In this document: one piece after another, positions 40,975 to 49,943 of the stretch | Layout: each line of letters opens with the position of its first letter | How positions within the stretch are numbered: position 1 is the stretch's first letter | DNA from: Peptoclostridium acidaminophilum DSM 3953 | GTDB lineage: Bacteria > Bacillota > Clostridia > Peptostreptococcales > Peptostreptococcaceae | DNA: 64,000 nucleotides | Direction of reading: 5' to 3' | Assembly: GCF_000597865.1 (NCBI RefSeq) | Contig: NZ_CP007452.1 | Span: 503,183 to 567,182, forward strand | Made by a program: the position numbers and the translations under genes | Notes under the pieces: generated by a model | What the model was told of the DNA's origin: nothing | The model's input: the letters and a program-made list of their open reading frames with translations, nothing else | The model's database searches: none

Positions 40975-43323
40975 TTGAGAAAACTAGCCATTGCCTATGG
41001 GAACAGCCGCCACGCGAAGAAGTGGGTCAACAAACAAATCACATTTGATGAGCTAAAAGATAGATTGAAGACTCCAATCCGGACGACAGAATCAGCTGAA
41101 GAGTATGCCAAATTCAGCAAGGCTCAAAAGGATGATGCAAAAGATCATGGTGGTTTTGTTGCAGGGGTATTAAAAGGCGGTCGCAGAAAAATCGATACCG
41201 TGGAGCTCCGCTCAATGATTGCCTTAGATGGTGACAGAATCAATAAAGAATTTCTGGAAAATTATGAATCGAATGCCCAGTATACCTCTGTTCTTTATTC
41301 CACCCATAGCAGTACTGAAGAAAATCCGAGAGTGCGCATTATCTATCCTCTAGCAAGAGATGTGACGCCAGAAGAGTTTGTAGCAGTATCAAGATACCTT
41401 GCTCAGATGCTAGGCATCGATTATTTCGATGAATGCTCCTATCTGCCAAATCAACTAATGTACTGGCCAAGTACTCCATCCAATGGAACCTTCATCTATA
41501 AGGAAGTGGTTAAGGACTGGCTTAATCCAGATGATATTTTAACAGCTCATCCGGAATGGACTGATCCTACAAGACTTCCAACTTCATCTAGGGAGAGCAA
41601 GGCAAATACAGTTTCGCATGAGAAGGTACAGGACCCTCTTGAAAAGGAGGGTGTTGTAGGGCTTTTCAATAGAGTCTACTTTCCTGTAACAAAAGCAATC
41701 CATGCGTTTTTGTCAGATGTGTACGAGCCAACAGATAATGAAGACCGCTACCATTTTATAGAATCAAGCAGTATGGCAGGTGTTGAAATTAAGGAAGGTG
41801 GAAAGTTTGTATACAGCCATCATGCCAAGGACCCGGCCTACCTTAAATTATGTAACGCCTTTGACATCGTCCGTATCCATAAGTTTGGAGATGACGATGT
41901 TAAGAAGTCCTTTAAGAGTATGTGTGATTTCGTAATGAAGATCGATGAGGTGAAAGTCTTTGCTACCAATGAAAAACTCGTAGAAGCTGAAGTGGACTTT
42001 ACAGATCTTGGTGACAACTGGAAAGAAAAACTGAAGTATCAGCCTCGAAGTCAAGTGCTCGAAAACAGCGTATACAACTTAAATCTCATCCTTAATCATG
42101 ATCCTGATTTTAAGAACTTTGCATTTAACGAGTTATCAAACCGTATCCAGGTCACAGGACCACTGCCCTGGGAAAGACCTGAAGGTAACGTGTTTTGGAG
42201 AGATGCCGACACAGCCCAGCTTAAGTCCATTATGGATATTCGCTACCTTCCGTTCTCAAGCAGAAACCACGATGTTGCCTTTACCAAGGTTGCTGATGAT
42301 AGGAGATTTCATCCCATAAGGGATTACCTTGATTCTCTACCTGAATGGGACGGAGTAAAGCGTGTGGAGGATGTTTTCATCAAATATCTTCAGGCTGATG
42401 ACACTGAGTATATACGCACAGTGACTAGAAAGACCTTTGCAGCGGCGGTTGCCCGGATATATGTTCCAGGAATTAAGTTTGACTGCGTTCCTGTGCTTGA
42501 TGGCGATCAGGGTATTGGCAAAAGCACAATTTTGAAAGACCTGGTAACAGCAGACTTCTATTCTGAAACTCTATCCCTTACCGATATGGACGACAAATCA
42601 GGTGCTGAAAAACTGCAGGGTTTCTGGGTGGTTGAAATCGGCGAGCTTGCTGGAATGAAGAAAGCCGACATTGAAAAAGTGAAAGCATTCCTCTCTACCT
42701 CTGATGATAAGTATCGACCGTCTTATGGCAGAGTTGTTGAAAGCCATCCTAGACAGTGCATTGTTATTGCAACGGTAAATGGAGAGCGTGGATATTTACG
42801 TGACATCACAGGAAACCGCCGCTTTTGGATCATCAAGGTACATCAGAAAAAGCAGAAGAAGACTTGGAATTTCACTGAAGAATACAGGCAGCAGTTTTGG
42901 GCTGAAGCAAAACAAATATGGAACTCTGGTGAAAAACTGTATCTCGAGGGTGATGTGTTAGAAGAAGCCGAAAAAGCCCAGAAGGGTGCTATGGAGGCTG
43001 ACGAGCGAGTTGGTATGGTGGAGGAGTACCTGAATACCCTACTTCCAGATGACTGGGATAGTATGGACTTATTTGCCCGTAGAAATTACCTAAGCGGTAG
43101 CGAATTTGGTGGGGCCAAGCATACAGGAACTGTTACACGAACCTCTGTAAGCAATGCAGAAATTTGGTGTGAGTGCTTCAATCGTAATCTCCCAGAATTA
43201 AAGACCACTGACAGTTATCAGATCGCAGCACTTATGGCTCAGATTCCCGGTTGGGAACGAACCAGCAGTATTAAGCGTTTGCCGATTTATGGCAGGCAGC
43301 GACTTTATCAATATGGCGAATAG
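40975..43323 (+). CDS. VapE-family primase-helicase (prophage B)
   Basis: 782 residues from TTG at 40975, eight bases after GGGAGG; longer frames upstream overlap the preceding gene. The N-terminal part (residues 1-230) is primase-polymerase-like (VELRSMIALDGDRINKEF, LYSTHSSTEENPRVRIIYPLARD). The C-terminal part is the VapE helicase (FIKYLQADDTEYIRTVTRKTF, Walker A DGDQGIGKSTILKDL, AEKLQGFWVVEIGELAGMKK, RDITGNRRFWII). It is likely the replication initiator or helicase loader of the phage. Confidence 0.9.
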   Translation: MRKLAIAYGNSRHAKKWVNKQITFDELKDRLKTPIRTTESAEEYAKFSKAQKDDAKDHGGFVAGVLKGGRRKIDTVELRSMIALDGDRINKEFLENYESNAQYTSVLYSTHSSTEENPRVRIIYPLARDVTPEEFVAVSRYLAQMLGIDYFDECSYLPNQLMYWPSTPSNGTFIYKEVVKDWLNPDDILTAHPEWTDPTRLPTSSRESKANTVSHEKVQDPLEKEGVVGLFNRVYFPVTKAIHAFLSDVYEPTDNEDRYHFIESSSMAGVEIKEGGKFVYSHHAKDPAYLKLCNAFDIVRIHKFGDDDVKKSFKSMCDFVMKIDEVKVFATNEKLVEAEVDFTDLGDNWKEKLKYQPRSQVLENSVYNLNLILNHDPDFKNFAFNELSNRIQVTGPLPWERPEGNVFWRDADTAQLKSIMDIRYLPFSSRNHDVAFTKVADDRRFHPIRDYLDSLPEWDGVKRVEDVFIKYLQADDTEYIRTVTRKTFAAAVARIYVPGIKFDCVPVLDGDQGIGKSTILKDLVTADFYSETLSLTDMDDKSGAEKLQGFWVVEIGELAGMKKADIEKVKAFLSTSDDKYRPSYGRVVESHPRQCIVIATVNGERGYLRDITGNRRFWIIKVHQKKQKKTWNFTEEYRQQFWAEAKQIWNSGEKLYLEGDVLEEAEKAQKGAMEADERVGMVEEYLNTLLPDDWDSMDLFARRNYLSGSEFGGAKHTGTVTRTSVSNAEIWCECFNRNLPELKTTDSYQIAALMAQIPGWERTSSIKRLPIYGRQRLYQYGE

Positions 43324-43473
43324 GCGACACAACACAACACAAGATTTTCCCTTATATTAGAAATGCATTTTCTTATAAGTAGATAATAGATACCTGTGCA
43401 CGTATACGCGCGTTAGTAAATATAGGGGAACGCTTGTGATTTTGTGTACTTGTGTCAGATGGGAGGAAAACAA
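43324..43473. other. Spacer with a hairpin before VRR-NUC
   Basis: About 150 bases. CTTATA and TATAAG flank a near-palindrome around 43353-43381 (TAGAAATGCATTTTCT core). A GT/AC-rich part with CACGTATACGCGCG follows. Could be part of a replication origin region beside the replication genes; nothing decisive is seen. Confidence 0.3.
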
Positions 43474-43755
43474 GTGACTGAAAAATATATTGAGCAAAAA
43501 CTGGTAAAAGCAGTGAAAAAGAGGGGTGGTATGGCACTAAAATTTGTTAGTCCGGGGTTAGATGGTGTGCCAGACCGCATTGTACTTTTACCTATGGGAA
43601 GAATCGCCTTTGTTGAATTAAAGGCTCCAGGCAAAAAGATGCGTCCAGTGCAAGTAAGGCGAAAAACACAACTGGAAGCGTTAGGTTTTTTGGTCTACTG
43701 CATTGATGGTGTAGAACAGATTGGAGGGGTGCTTGATGAAATACAATCCTCATGA
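43474..43755 (+). CDS. VRR-NUC domain nuclease (prophage B)
   Basis: 93 residues from GTG behind GGGAGG. Stand-alone VRR-NUC fold with SPGLDGVPDRIVLLPMGRIAFVELKAPGKKMRPVQ supplying the D and ExK residues. It commonly accompanies the SNF2 gene that follows (overlap 20 bases), and the pair probably processes branched DNA or recombination intermediates during replication. Confidence 0.9.
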   Translation: MTEKYIEQKLVKAVKKRGGMALKFVSPGLDGVPDRIVLLPMGRIAFVELKAPGKKMRPVQVRRKTQLEALGFLVYCIDGVEQIGGVLDEIQSS

Positions 43756-45088
43756 GTATCAGCGTTATGCAACGGATTTTATCTTGTCTCATCCAGTATC
43801 TGCAGTTCTACTTGAAATGGGTCTTGGTAAGAGTGTAATAAGCTTATCGGCTATATTTGATTTATGCCTTGATCGGTTTGAAATCAGAAAAGTATTGATT
43901 ATAGCCCCTTTAAGAGTGGCAAGGGATACTTGGCCTTCTGAAATTAAAAAATGGGATCATCTAAAAGGCTTATTCTATTCTGTAGCTGTTGGAACTGAAA
44001 ATGAGAGAAAAGATGCACTTATGAAAAGAGCCACACTTTATATCATCAATCGTGAAAATATAGATTGGCTTGTAAACAAAAGTGGCATCCCCTTTGACTT
44101 TGATATGGTGGTTATTGATGAGTTATCATCTTTCAAATCATACAGCGCTAAGCGCTTTAAAAGCCTTTTAAAAGTAAGGCCAGCAGTGAAAAGAATTGTA
44201 GGTCTGACTGGTACACCTTCAAGTAATGGGCTTATGGACCTCTGGGCCGAGTTTCGTATTCTGGATTTGGGACAGAGGCTTGGTAGGTACATAACCCACT
44301 ACCGTAATACCTACTTCACACCGGATAAACGCAATGGTCAGATCATCTTTTCATATAAACTCCTGCCAGGAGCTGAAGAAAAGATCTATAGTCAGATATC
44401 CGATATCACCATTTCTATGAAGTCCGTCGATTATCTAAAAATGCCAGAATGCGTAATAAACACAGTGCCTGTGTATTTAAATGAAAAAGAGCGGGCCATT
44501 TATTCTGGATTTAGAGATGATATGGTAGCAAGTTTAGGAGCAGAAGAAATCGATGCAGTAAATGCTGCAGTACTTTCAGGAAAACTCCTTCAGATGGCAA
44601 ACGGTGCTGTCTATGACGAGAAGAACAATGCACATTTTATTCACGATAGAAAACTTGATGCCCTTGAAGATTTAATTGAAGGGGCCAACGGAAAACCGGT
44701 CCTTGTAGCCTATTGGTACAAACATGATCTGAAACGTATTCAGAAGAGATTTCCAGTAAGGCAGCTAAAGTCATCAAAGGATTTTGAAGAGTGGAATGAA
44801 GGTGAAATTCCTGTAGCGGTGATCCACCCTGCAAGTGCTGGACATGGACTTAACCTTCAAAGTGGTGGTTCCACACTTATTTGGTTTGGACTCACCTGGT
44901 CATTGGAACTCTATCAGCAAACCAATGCTCGCCTCTACAGACAAGGGCAAAAGGATACGGTTGTCATTCACCACATCATTACCAAGGACACCATAGATGA
45001 AGATGTGATGACAGCACTTACAAAAAAAGAAAAAACACAAGCATCTTTAATCGATGCTGTAAAAGCTAAATTGGAGGTGAAGCGATGA
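43736..45088 (+). CDS. SNF2-type DEAD/DEAH helicase (prophage B)
   Basis: 450 residues from the ATG behind GGAGGGG. Motor motifs: LLEMGLGKSVISLS (Walker A), VVIDELSSFK (Walker B), LTGTPSSNGLMDLWAEF, and the C-terminal HGLNLQSGGSTLIWFGLTWSLELYQQTNARLYRQGQKDTVVIHHI (motifs V-VI). Phage SNF2 proteins of this kind are typical in replication modules together with VRR-NUC; they remodel DNA-protein complexes. Its stop overlaps the next start by 4 bases. Confidence 0.92.
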   Translation: MKYNPHEYQRYATDFILSHPVSAVLLEMGLGKSVISLSAIFDLCLDRFEIRKVLIIAPLRVARDTWPSEIKKWDHLKGLFYSVAVGTENERKDALMKRATLYIINRENIDWLVNKSGIPFDFDMVVIDELSSFKSYSAKRFKSLLKVRPAVKRIVGLTGTPSSNGLMDLWAEFRILDLGQRLGRYITHYRNTYFTPDKRNGQIIFSYKLLPGAEEKIYSQISDITISMKSVDYLKMPECVINTVPVYLNEKERAIYSGFRDDMVASLGAEEIDAVNAAVLSGKLLQMANGAVYDEKNNAHFIHDRKLDALEDLIEGANGKPVLVAYWYKHDLKRIQKRFPVRQLKSSKDFEEWNEGEIPVAVIHPASAGHGLNLQSGGSTLIWFGLTWSLELYQQTNARLYRQGQKDTVVIHHIITKDTIDEDVMTALTKKEKTQASLIDAVKAKLEVKR

Positions 45089-45306
45089 GCGATCCTTATG
45101 AAGATTTAGCCAATGCCATAGTTTTACTAGCCGTCAAAGACTATAGGGATGCATTAAAGAAGCTGATGAAGCATCCTCGCCATGAATCTGCAAAACGCAC
45201 AAAAGCTGAAGTAGAGAGGTTTTTACGCTCTGATTGGTATAGAGAACTTACAGCGGTAGAACCGGAGATACTTCTCCGAAAACTGAAAGAGGAGGTCAAA
45301 CAATGA
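45085..45306 (+). CDS. Small helical hypothetical protein (prophage B)
   Basis: 73 residues with overlaps of 4 bases on both sides. Helical sequence (PYEDLANAIVLLAVKDYRDALKKLMKHPRHESAKRTKAEVERFLRSDWYREL). The middle segment with several basic residues may bind nucleic acid. This type is conserved between the SNF2 and DUF1492 genes of many clostridial phages; no function is known. Confidence 0.65.
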   Translation: MSDPYEDLANAIVLLAVKDYRDALKKLMKHPRHESAKRTKAEVERFLRSDWYRELTAVEPEILLRKLKEEVKQ

Positions 45307-45740
45307 ATGCTAAAGAATATCTTAGTAAAGCCTATCGATTGGATCAAAGAATAAACAGTAAGCTTGAGCAAGTGGCATCCCTGGAGAATATGGCTATGAA
45401 CTGCACTTCGGCCATAAATGGAATGCCTAACAACCCTAGCAAATCATTATCTCATATGGCAGATGCTGTATGTAAGATTATAGATATTAAAAACAATTTG
45501 AATGATGATCTTGCCAAACTTCTAAAGTGCAAGATTAATATTATTGAGATCATCCAAGGTGTGAACAACATTGAATATAGGCTGATTCTTGAGAAACGGT
45601 ACCTGTCATATCAGCCTTGGGAAGATATCGCTTATGATCTTGATTATTCTGTAAGCTGGGTGCTGAAGCTTCACCGTAAAGCGCTTAGAGCTGCAGATGC
45701 TGTATTAGCTGGGAGGGAGAATAAAAATGGGTTGGCATGA
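45303..45740 (+). CDS. DUF1492-type late transcription activator (prophage B)
   Basis: 145 residues. The C-terminal sigma-4-like helix-turn-helix (YLSYQPWEDIAYDLDYSVSWVLKLHRKALRAADAV) and the N-terminal coiled region are typical for DUF1492/ArpU-like late activators of Gram-positive phages, a group shown to turn on packaging and lysis genes by binding direct repeats. Three direct repeats next to the late promoter start 629 bases downstream. Overlaps of 4 and 14 bases with its neighbours. Confidence 0.8.
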   Translation: MNAKEYLSKAYRLDQRINSKLEQVASLENMAMNCTSAINGMPNNPSKSLSHMADAVCKIIDIKNNLNDDLAKLLKCKINIIEIIQGVNNIEYRLILEKRYLSYQPWEDIAYDLDYSVSWVLKLHRKALRAADAVLAGRENKNGLA

Positions 45741-46365
45741 AGCAATAGAAGACGGAATAACCATTGGTAAGGATAGTAGAGATTCCAATTGTTATTACCC
45801 ACCTTGCCATATCTGCGCTACACCTGTTTATAGTTGGACATATAGCCGTGGTGTCAAGTACACCTGCAAGGACTGCAGGGCTGAAGTGGTTCGGCAGGCG
45901 CGAGAAGAAGGGGAAGTGATCAGTACGGATAAGAAACAGATGAAGCTTGAAAATTCCATAAAAAGGATCTCAAAAATCACAGACATTGAACACTACAAGG
46001 ATGCCATCCGTCTTGTAGAAGAGAGCCTGAACAAGACTGGGTGGTATCAGAGTACTGAAGAAATAATGGTGGCACTTGAACTTATCCGATGTAACGTTAA
46101 AGCGTTCCACCAGGTTAAAATCTTCGACTACTCCGTTGACTTCATTTTGCCTGAGAGGAAAGTTGCCCTTGAGATTGATGGTAAGATTTATCATGGGAAA
46201 GACAGACAAAAATATGAGAGCATCCGAGATGAGGTCATTACCAATAAACTTGGTGAAGGTTGGGAGATGATCAGAATTACAACAGATAACATCAATAAGA
46301 ATGTGACCAAGCTAATCCCTGGTATCAACGCGGTGCTTAAAAGCAGAAAACTTCAAAGAGGATAG
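45727..46365 (+). CDS. Zinc-ribbon and DUF559-like nuclease protein (prophage B)
   Basis: 212 residues. The N-terminal zinc ribbon (CHICATPVYSW, CKDCRAEV) is followed by a PD-(D/E)XK region: DYSVDFILPERKVALEIDGKIYHGKDRQKYESIRDEVI then GWEMIRITTDNI, matching the DUF559/very-short-patch-repair-like nuclease core. It is the last gene before the late promoter. It could cut specific phage or host DNA, perhaps to help packaging. Confidence 0.75.
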   Translation: MGWHEAIEDGITIGKDSRDSNCYYPPCHICATPVYSWTYSRGVKYTCKDCRAEVVRQAREEGEVISTDKKQMKLENSIKRISKITDIEHYKDAIRLVEESLNKTGWYQSTEEIMVALELIRCNVKAFHQVKIFDYSVDFILPERKVALEIDGKIYHGKDRQKYESIRDEVITNKLGEGWEMIRITTDNINKNVTKLIPGINAVLKSRKLQRG

Positions 46366-46368
46366 TAA

Positions 46369-46419
46369 AGTCCACATGAGTCCACTTGAGTGCAGTTGAT
46401 TTTTTTAGTACGCTATAAT
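46369..46419 (+). promoter_or_regulatory. Late promoter with three 10-bp activator-site repeats (prophage B)
   Basis: AGTCCACATG, AGTCCACTTG and AGTGCAGTTG lie head to tail at 46369-46398. A TATAAT box follows at 46414-46419 with no good -35 at the standard spacing; the third repeat occupies that position. This is the arrangement of an activator-dependent promoter, and the DUF1492 gene a few hundred bases upstream is the obvious activator. Confidence 0.7.
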
Positions 46420-46439
46420 TGAGAGATAATAATGTAAAC

Positions 46440-46474
46440 AAGCCTTCATGGGAACAACCCACGAGGGCTTTTCT
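46440..46474 (+). terminator. Hairpin before the HNH gene
   Basis: AAGCC-TC-TGGG pairs with CCCA-GA-GGCTT, two internal mismatches, around a five-base loop, then TTTTCTTATG. It lies within the late transcript, 20-odd bases before the HNH ribosome site, so it is more likely an RNA-processing or attenuation element than a full stop. Confidence 0.55.
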
Positions 46475-46496
46475 TATGCCCAAAGGAGGTGAACTC

Positions 46497-46856
46497 ATGC
46501 CATACAAACCTAAGCGTCCTTGTGCTTACCCAGGCTGCGGTCGGCTTGCAGAAAACGAGCAATACTGTGCCGAGCATAAGAAGGTGGTAACAAAACGATA
46601 CAATCAGTACCAACGAGATCCTGCATCCAACAAACGCTACGGCAGGTCATGGAAACGCATCAGGGACCGCTACATCAAAGCCCATCCTCTTTGTGAGGCG
46701 TGTGATAAGAACGGACGAATTGTAGCCGCCGAAGAAGTCCACCACATTCTCCCTCTCTCCAAAGGCGGTGGCAATGAAACCAGTAACCTGATGGCCCTAT
46801 GTAAGTCATGTCACTCAAAGATCACTGCTGAGAGTGGTGACCGCTGGGGGAGGTAA
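46497..46856 (+). CDS. HNH endonuclease, packaging-associated (prophage B)
   Basis: 119 residues from ATG behind AAAGGAGGTG. Zinc-containing HNH nuclease: CAYPGC near the N-terminus, HPLCEACDKNG, EVHHILPLSKGGGNETSNLMALCKSCHSKIT, giving the metal-binding His pair, Asn and His. HNH proteins next to terminase genes are needed for DNA cutting at packaging in HK97-type phages. It is the first late gene; the small terminase follows after 104 bases. Confidence 0.92.
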   Translation: MPYKPKRPCAYPGCGRLAENEQYCAEHKKVVTKRYNQYQRDPASNKRYGRSWKRIRDRYIKAHPLCEACDKNGRIVAAEEVHHILPLSKGGGNETSNLMALCKSCHSKITAESGDRWGR

Positions 46857-46960
46857 AATCCCTACAACTTTTCAATTCGGACAGCGGGCTGGGGCTTCGT
46901 GTTAAAAAACGCAGATTCAAACGGGGGTATAGCCCCCTCTTTGTAAAGGAGGTGTGATCA

Positions 46961-47512
46961 TTGGCAAAAGACGGTACGAACAGAGGTGGCGCTCGTGTTG
47001 GTGCAGGGGCAAAAAAGAAACCTCTGGCTGACAAAATAGCTGAAGGCAATCTTGGTGGCAGGAAACTGACTGTGATGGAGTTTTCCGATACGGCAGACCT
47101 TGAGGGACAAGAAATGCCTGAACCAAACAAGATGCTTGAAGCCATTCAAAAAGATGGTAAGGCTCTGGTGGCAGGTGAAATATATAAAGCCACATGGCAG
47201 TGGCTGGATAAGCGTGGCTGTGCTGCTCTGGTTTCTCCACAGCTCCTTGAAAGGTACGCTATGAGTGTTGCCAGGTGGATTCAGTGTGAAGAAGCAATTA
47301 CTGAATATGGTTTTCTTGCTAAACACCCCACCACAGGAAATGCCATTCAAAGTCCTTATGTATCCATGGGCCAGAACTACATGAACCAGACCAATCGTCT
47401 GTGGTTTGAGATATTCCAGATCGTAAAAGAAAACTGTACTGGCGATTACAAAGGAGCAAATCCTCAGGATGATGTAATGGAGAGACTTCTTTCTGCTCGT
47501 AGGGGCAAATAA
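46961..47512 (+). CDS. Terminase small subunit, P27 family (prophage B)
   Basis: 183 residues from TTG behind AAGGAGGTG. The family is shown by NRGGARVGAGAKKKPLADKIAEGNLGGRKLTV, WLDKRGCAALVSPQLLERYAMSVARWIQCEE and KHPTTGNAIQSPYVSMG. It recognises phage DNA ends and recruits TerL. TerL is 4.5 kb downstream because accessory genes are placed between them. A 100-base leader with a hairpin (GGGGGTATAGCCCCC) precedes it. Confidence 0.9.
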   Translation: MAKDGTNRGGARVGAGAKKKPLADKIAEGNLGGRKLTVMEFSDTADLEGQEMPEPNKMLEAIQKDGKALVAGEIYKATWQWLDKRGCAALVSPQLLERYAMSVARWIQCEEAITEYGFLAKHPTTGNAIQSPYVSMGQNYMNQTNRLWFEIFQIVKENCTGDYKGANPQDDVMERLLSARRGK

Positions 47513-47533
47513 AAATAGATGGGAGATAATGAT

Positions 47534-48700
47534 ATGAGTAAAAACTACAGAACCGCAGAAAGCGTCTGCAAGGGACATCCTGATAAGCTTTCTGATTTAA
47601 TCGCTGATAGCATATTGGATGCTTGTCTTCGCAGAGACAAAGCTTCACGTGTGGCCTGTGAGGTCATGGCTACTAAAGGAAAAATCATCGTGGCGGGCGA
47701 GATCACCTGCAGCGAAAAAATTAACATCCGCCTTATCGTAAAAAATGTACTTCGTGAGGTGGGATATAGTCCTTGGAAATTTACAGTGTTTGTGTTTGTA
47801 CATCATCAAAGTGTAGATATTGCTGCTGGCGTAGATACAGCACTTGAAGCAAGAAATGGAATTATTGATCCTTACGGTTCCATCGGTGCTGGTGATCAAG
47901 GCACTGTTTATGGATATGCTACCAACGAAACCCGTGAACTGCTACCGCTACCTTTACTTCTCTCTCATAGAATCGTCAAGCGTATTGATGAATGTCGCAA
48001 AGGAAAAATCATCAAGGGTATCCTCCCCGATGGCAAAGCACAGGTTACTGTTGAGTATGATGGAGATAAACCTGTCCGCGTTAAAACTGTGGTAGTTTCT
48101 GTGCAGCACCACGAAGATAAAACCCAAAAGCAGCTAGAATCAGATATCTTAAACAACGTACTCTGGCAGTGCTTCGAGGATTTCCCACTGGATGATGATA
48201 CGGAAATTCTCATCAATCCCTCAGGCAGGTTTGTTGAAGGTGGTCCTGCTGCTGATACGGGACTTACTGGAAGAAAGATCATGGTGGACACCTATGGTGG
48301 TCTGGCTTCCCATGGTGGTGGCGCACTCTGCGGAAAGGACCCGACTAAGGTTGATAGAAGCGGTGCCTATATGGCCAGGTACATTGCTAAGAATATTGTT
48401 TGGAGCGGGCTTGCTGATAAATGCGAGGTCGCTATTTCTTATGCCATCGGAAAAGCAAATCCAGTTTCAGTAAATGTGACAGCCTTTGGCACGGGGAAAA
48501 TTAGTGACGAAGATTTAAGTGATCTGGTAAAAGAGATTTTTAACTTGAAACCAGCTGCTATCATTGAAAAGCTGCGCCTTCGAAATGCAATCTACTCTGA
48601 TACAGCAACCTACGGTCATTTTAACTCATCACTCTTCCCGTGGGAGAACGTGGATTTCAATCTAAACTTAAGAAAGGTGGCGGAAAGATATGAAGATTGA
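47534..48700 (+). CDS. metK: S-adenosylmethionine synthetase, phage copy (prophage B)
   Basis: 388 residues from ATG behind GGGAG. Makes S-adenosylmethionine from methionine and ATP. Conserved: ESVCKGHPDKLSDLIAD, SIGAGDQGTVYGYATNET, INPSGRFVEGGPAADTGLTGRKIMVDTYGG and SRSGAYMARYIAKNIV-like region. Full length, apparently active residues retained. The stop overlaps the methylase start by 11 bases, so SAM production and its user are coupled. The phage gene probably ensures SAM supply for genome methylation. A MetK gene may also lie left of the window in prophage A. Confidence 0.93.
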   Translation: MSKNYRTAESVCKGHPDKLSDLIADSILDACLRRDKASRVACEVMATKGKIIVAGEITCSEKINIRLIVKNVLREVGYSPWKFTVFVFVHHQSVDIAAGVDTALEARNGIIDPYGSIGAGDQGTVYGYATNETRELLPLPLLLSHRIVKRIDECRKGKIIKGILPDGKAQVTVEYDGDKPVRVKTVVVSVQHHEDKTQKQLESDILNNVLWQCFEDFPLDDDTEILINPSGRFVEGGPAADTGLTGRKIMVDTYGGLASHGGGALCGKDPTKVDRSGAYMARYIAKNIVWSGLADKCEVAISYAIGKANPVSVNVTAFGTGKISDEDLSDLVKEIFNLKPAAIIEKLRLRNAIYSDTATYGHFNSSLFPWENVDFNLNLRKVAERYED

Positions 48701-49922
48701 AAAACTGAAAACTAAGCTCTTACTTCCCGCTAACTATAATCCGCGTAAGGATTTAAAACCCGGGGATGCAGAATACGATAAACTTAAATGCTCCATTGAG
48801 CAGTTTGGATATGTAGAACCAGTTATTTGGAACAAGACCACTGGTAGAGTTGTAGGTGGCCACCAGAGATTGAAAGTGCTCCTGGATTTAGGAATGACTG
48901 AAGTTGAGTGTGTGGTCATCGAGATGGATGAAGATAAAGAAAAAGCGCTCAACATTGCCCTAAATAAAATCAGTGGCGACTGGGATAAGGATAAGCTAGC
49001 TCTTCTTATTGCTGATCTGCAGGGTGCTGACTTTGATGTCTCTCTTACTGGTTTTGATTCTTCTGAACTGGATGACCTGTTTAAGGATTCCCTGAAAGAA
49101 GGTATTCACGATGATGAGTTTGATGTGGATGCAGAGCTGGAAAAACCCGCCATGACAAAACTTGGTGACGTCTGGAAGCTGGGCCCCCATAGACTTGTCT
49201 GCGGGGATTCAACTAAGGCAGAAACCTTCACGCTTCTTATGGATGGAAAGCTGGCAAACCTTGTGGTGACAGATCCCCCTTACAATGTAAACTATGAAGG
49301 GTCTGCCGGAAAAATCAAGAACGACAACATGGGTGATTCTGCTTTCTATGAATTCCTACTGGCAGCCTTTACCAATACAGAAGCTGTCATGACCCAGGAC
49401 TCCTCTATCTATGTTTTCCACGCAGATACGGAAGGGCTTAACTTCAGAAAGGCATTTGCTGAAGCTGGCTTCTACCTCTCCGGCACCTGTATCTGGAAAA
49501 AGCAATCCCTGGTCCTTGGTAGGTCTCCTTACCAGTGGCAGCATGAACCGGTGCTCTTTGGCTGGAAGAAGAAAGGCAAGCACAACTGGTACGCTGATCG
49601 AAAGCAAACCACCATCTGGGAATTTGAAAAACCTAAGAAGAATGGTTCCCATCCAACAATGAAGCCGGTGGCTCTTGTGGCCCATCCGATTCTCAATTCA
49701 AGTCTTAGCAATTGTATCGTCCTTGATCCCTTTGGCGGTTCTGGTAGTACGCTTATTGCCTGTGACCAGACTCAGCGAATTTGTCACACCATTGAACTTG
49801 ATGAGAAGTTTTGTGATGTTATAGTTGAACGCTACATTTCCGGAGCACAGACTTCAGATGATGTTTATCTCCTGCGTGATGGCAAAGAATACCGCTACAG
49901 CGACCTCCCTGAAAACAAATAA
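48690..49922 (+). CDS. ParB-like/DNA adenine methyltransferase fusion (prophage B)
   Basis: 410 residues, the counterpart of the prophage A gene at 828. ParB-like N-terminus (NPRKDLKPGDAEYDKLK, GGHQRLKVLLDLGMTE), methylase with VVTDPPYNVNYEG and DPFGGSGSTLIACDQTQRICHTIELDEKF. Its start lies inside the last codons of the SAM synthetase gene. Probably N6-adenine methylation of phage DNA. A second methylase, present in A, is missing here. Confidence 0.9.
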   Translation: MKIEKLKTKLLLPANYNPRKDLKPGDAEYDKLKCSIEQFGYVEPVIWNKTTGRVVGGHQRLKVLLDLGMTEVECVVIEMDEDKEKALNIALNKISGDWDKDKLALLIADLQGADFDVSLTGFDSSELDDLFKDSLKEGIHDDEFDVDAELEKPAMTKLGDVWKLGPHRLVCGDSTKAETFTLLMDGKLANLVVTDPPYNVNYEGSAGKIKNDNMGDSAFYEFLLAAFTNTEAVMTQDSSIYVFHADTEGLNFRKAFAEAGFYLSGTCIWKKQSLVLGRSPYQWQHEPVLFGWKKKGKHNWYADRKQTTIWEFEKPKKNGSHPTMKPVALVAHPILNSSLSNCIVLDPFGGSGSTLIACDQTQRICHTIELDEKFCDVIVERYISGAQTSDDVYLLRDGKEYRYSDLPENK

Positions 49923-49943
49923 CACAACTATCGAAAGATAGAC

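Noticed and set aside
46958-47578. Minus-strand open frame of 206 codons
   Set aside because: It is antisense to the small terminase and the start of the SAM synthetase, both of which are certain genes.
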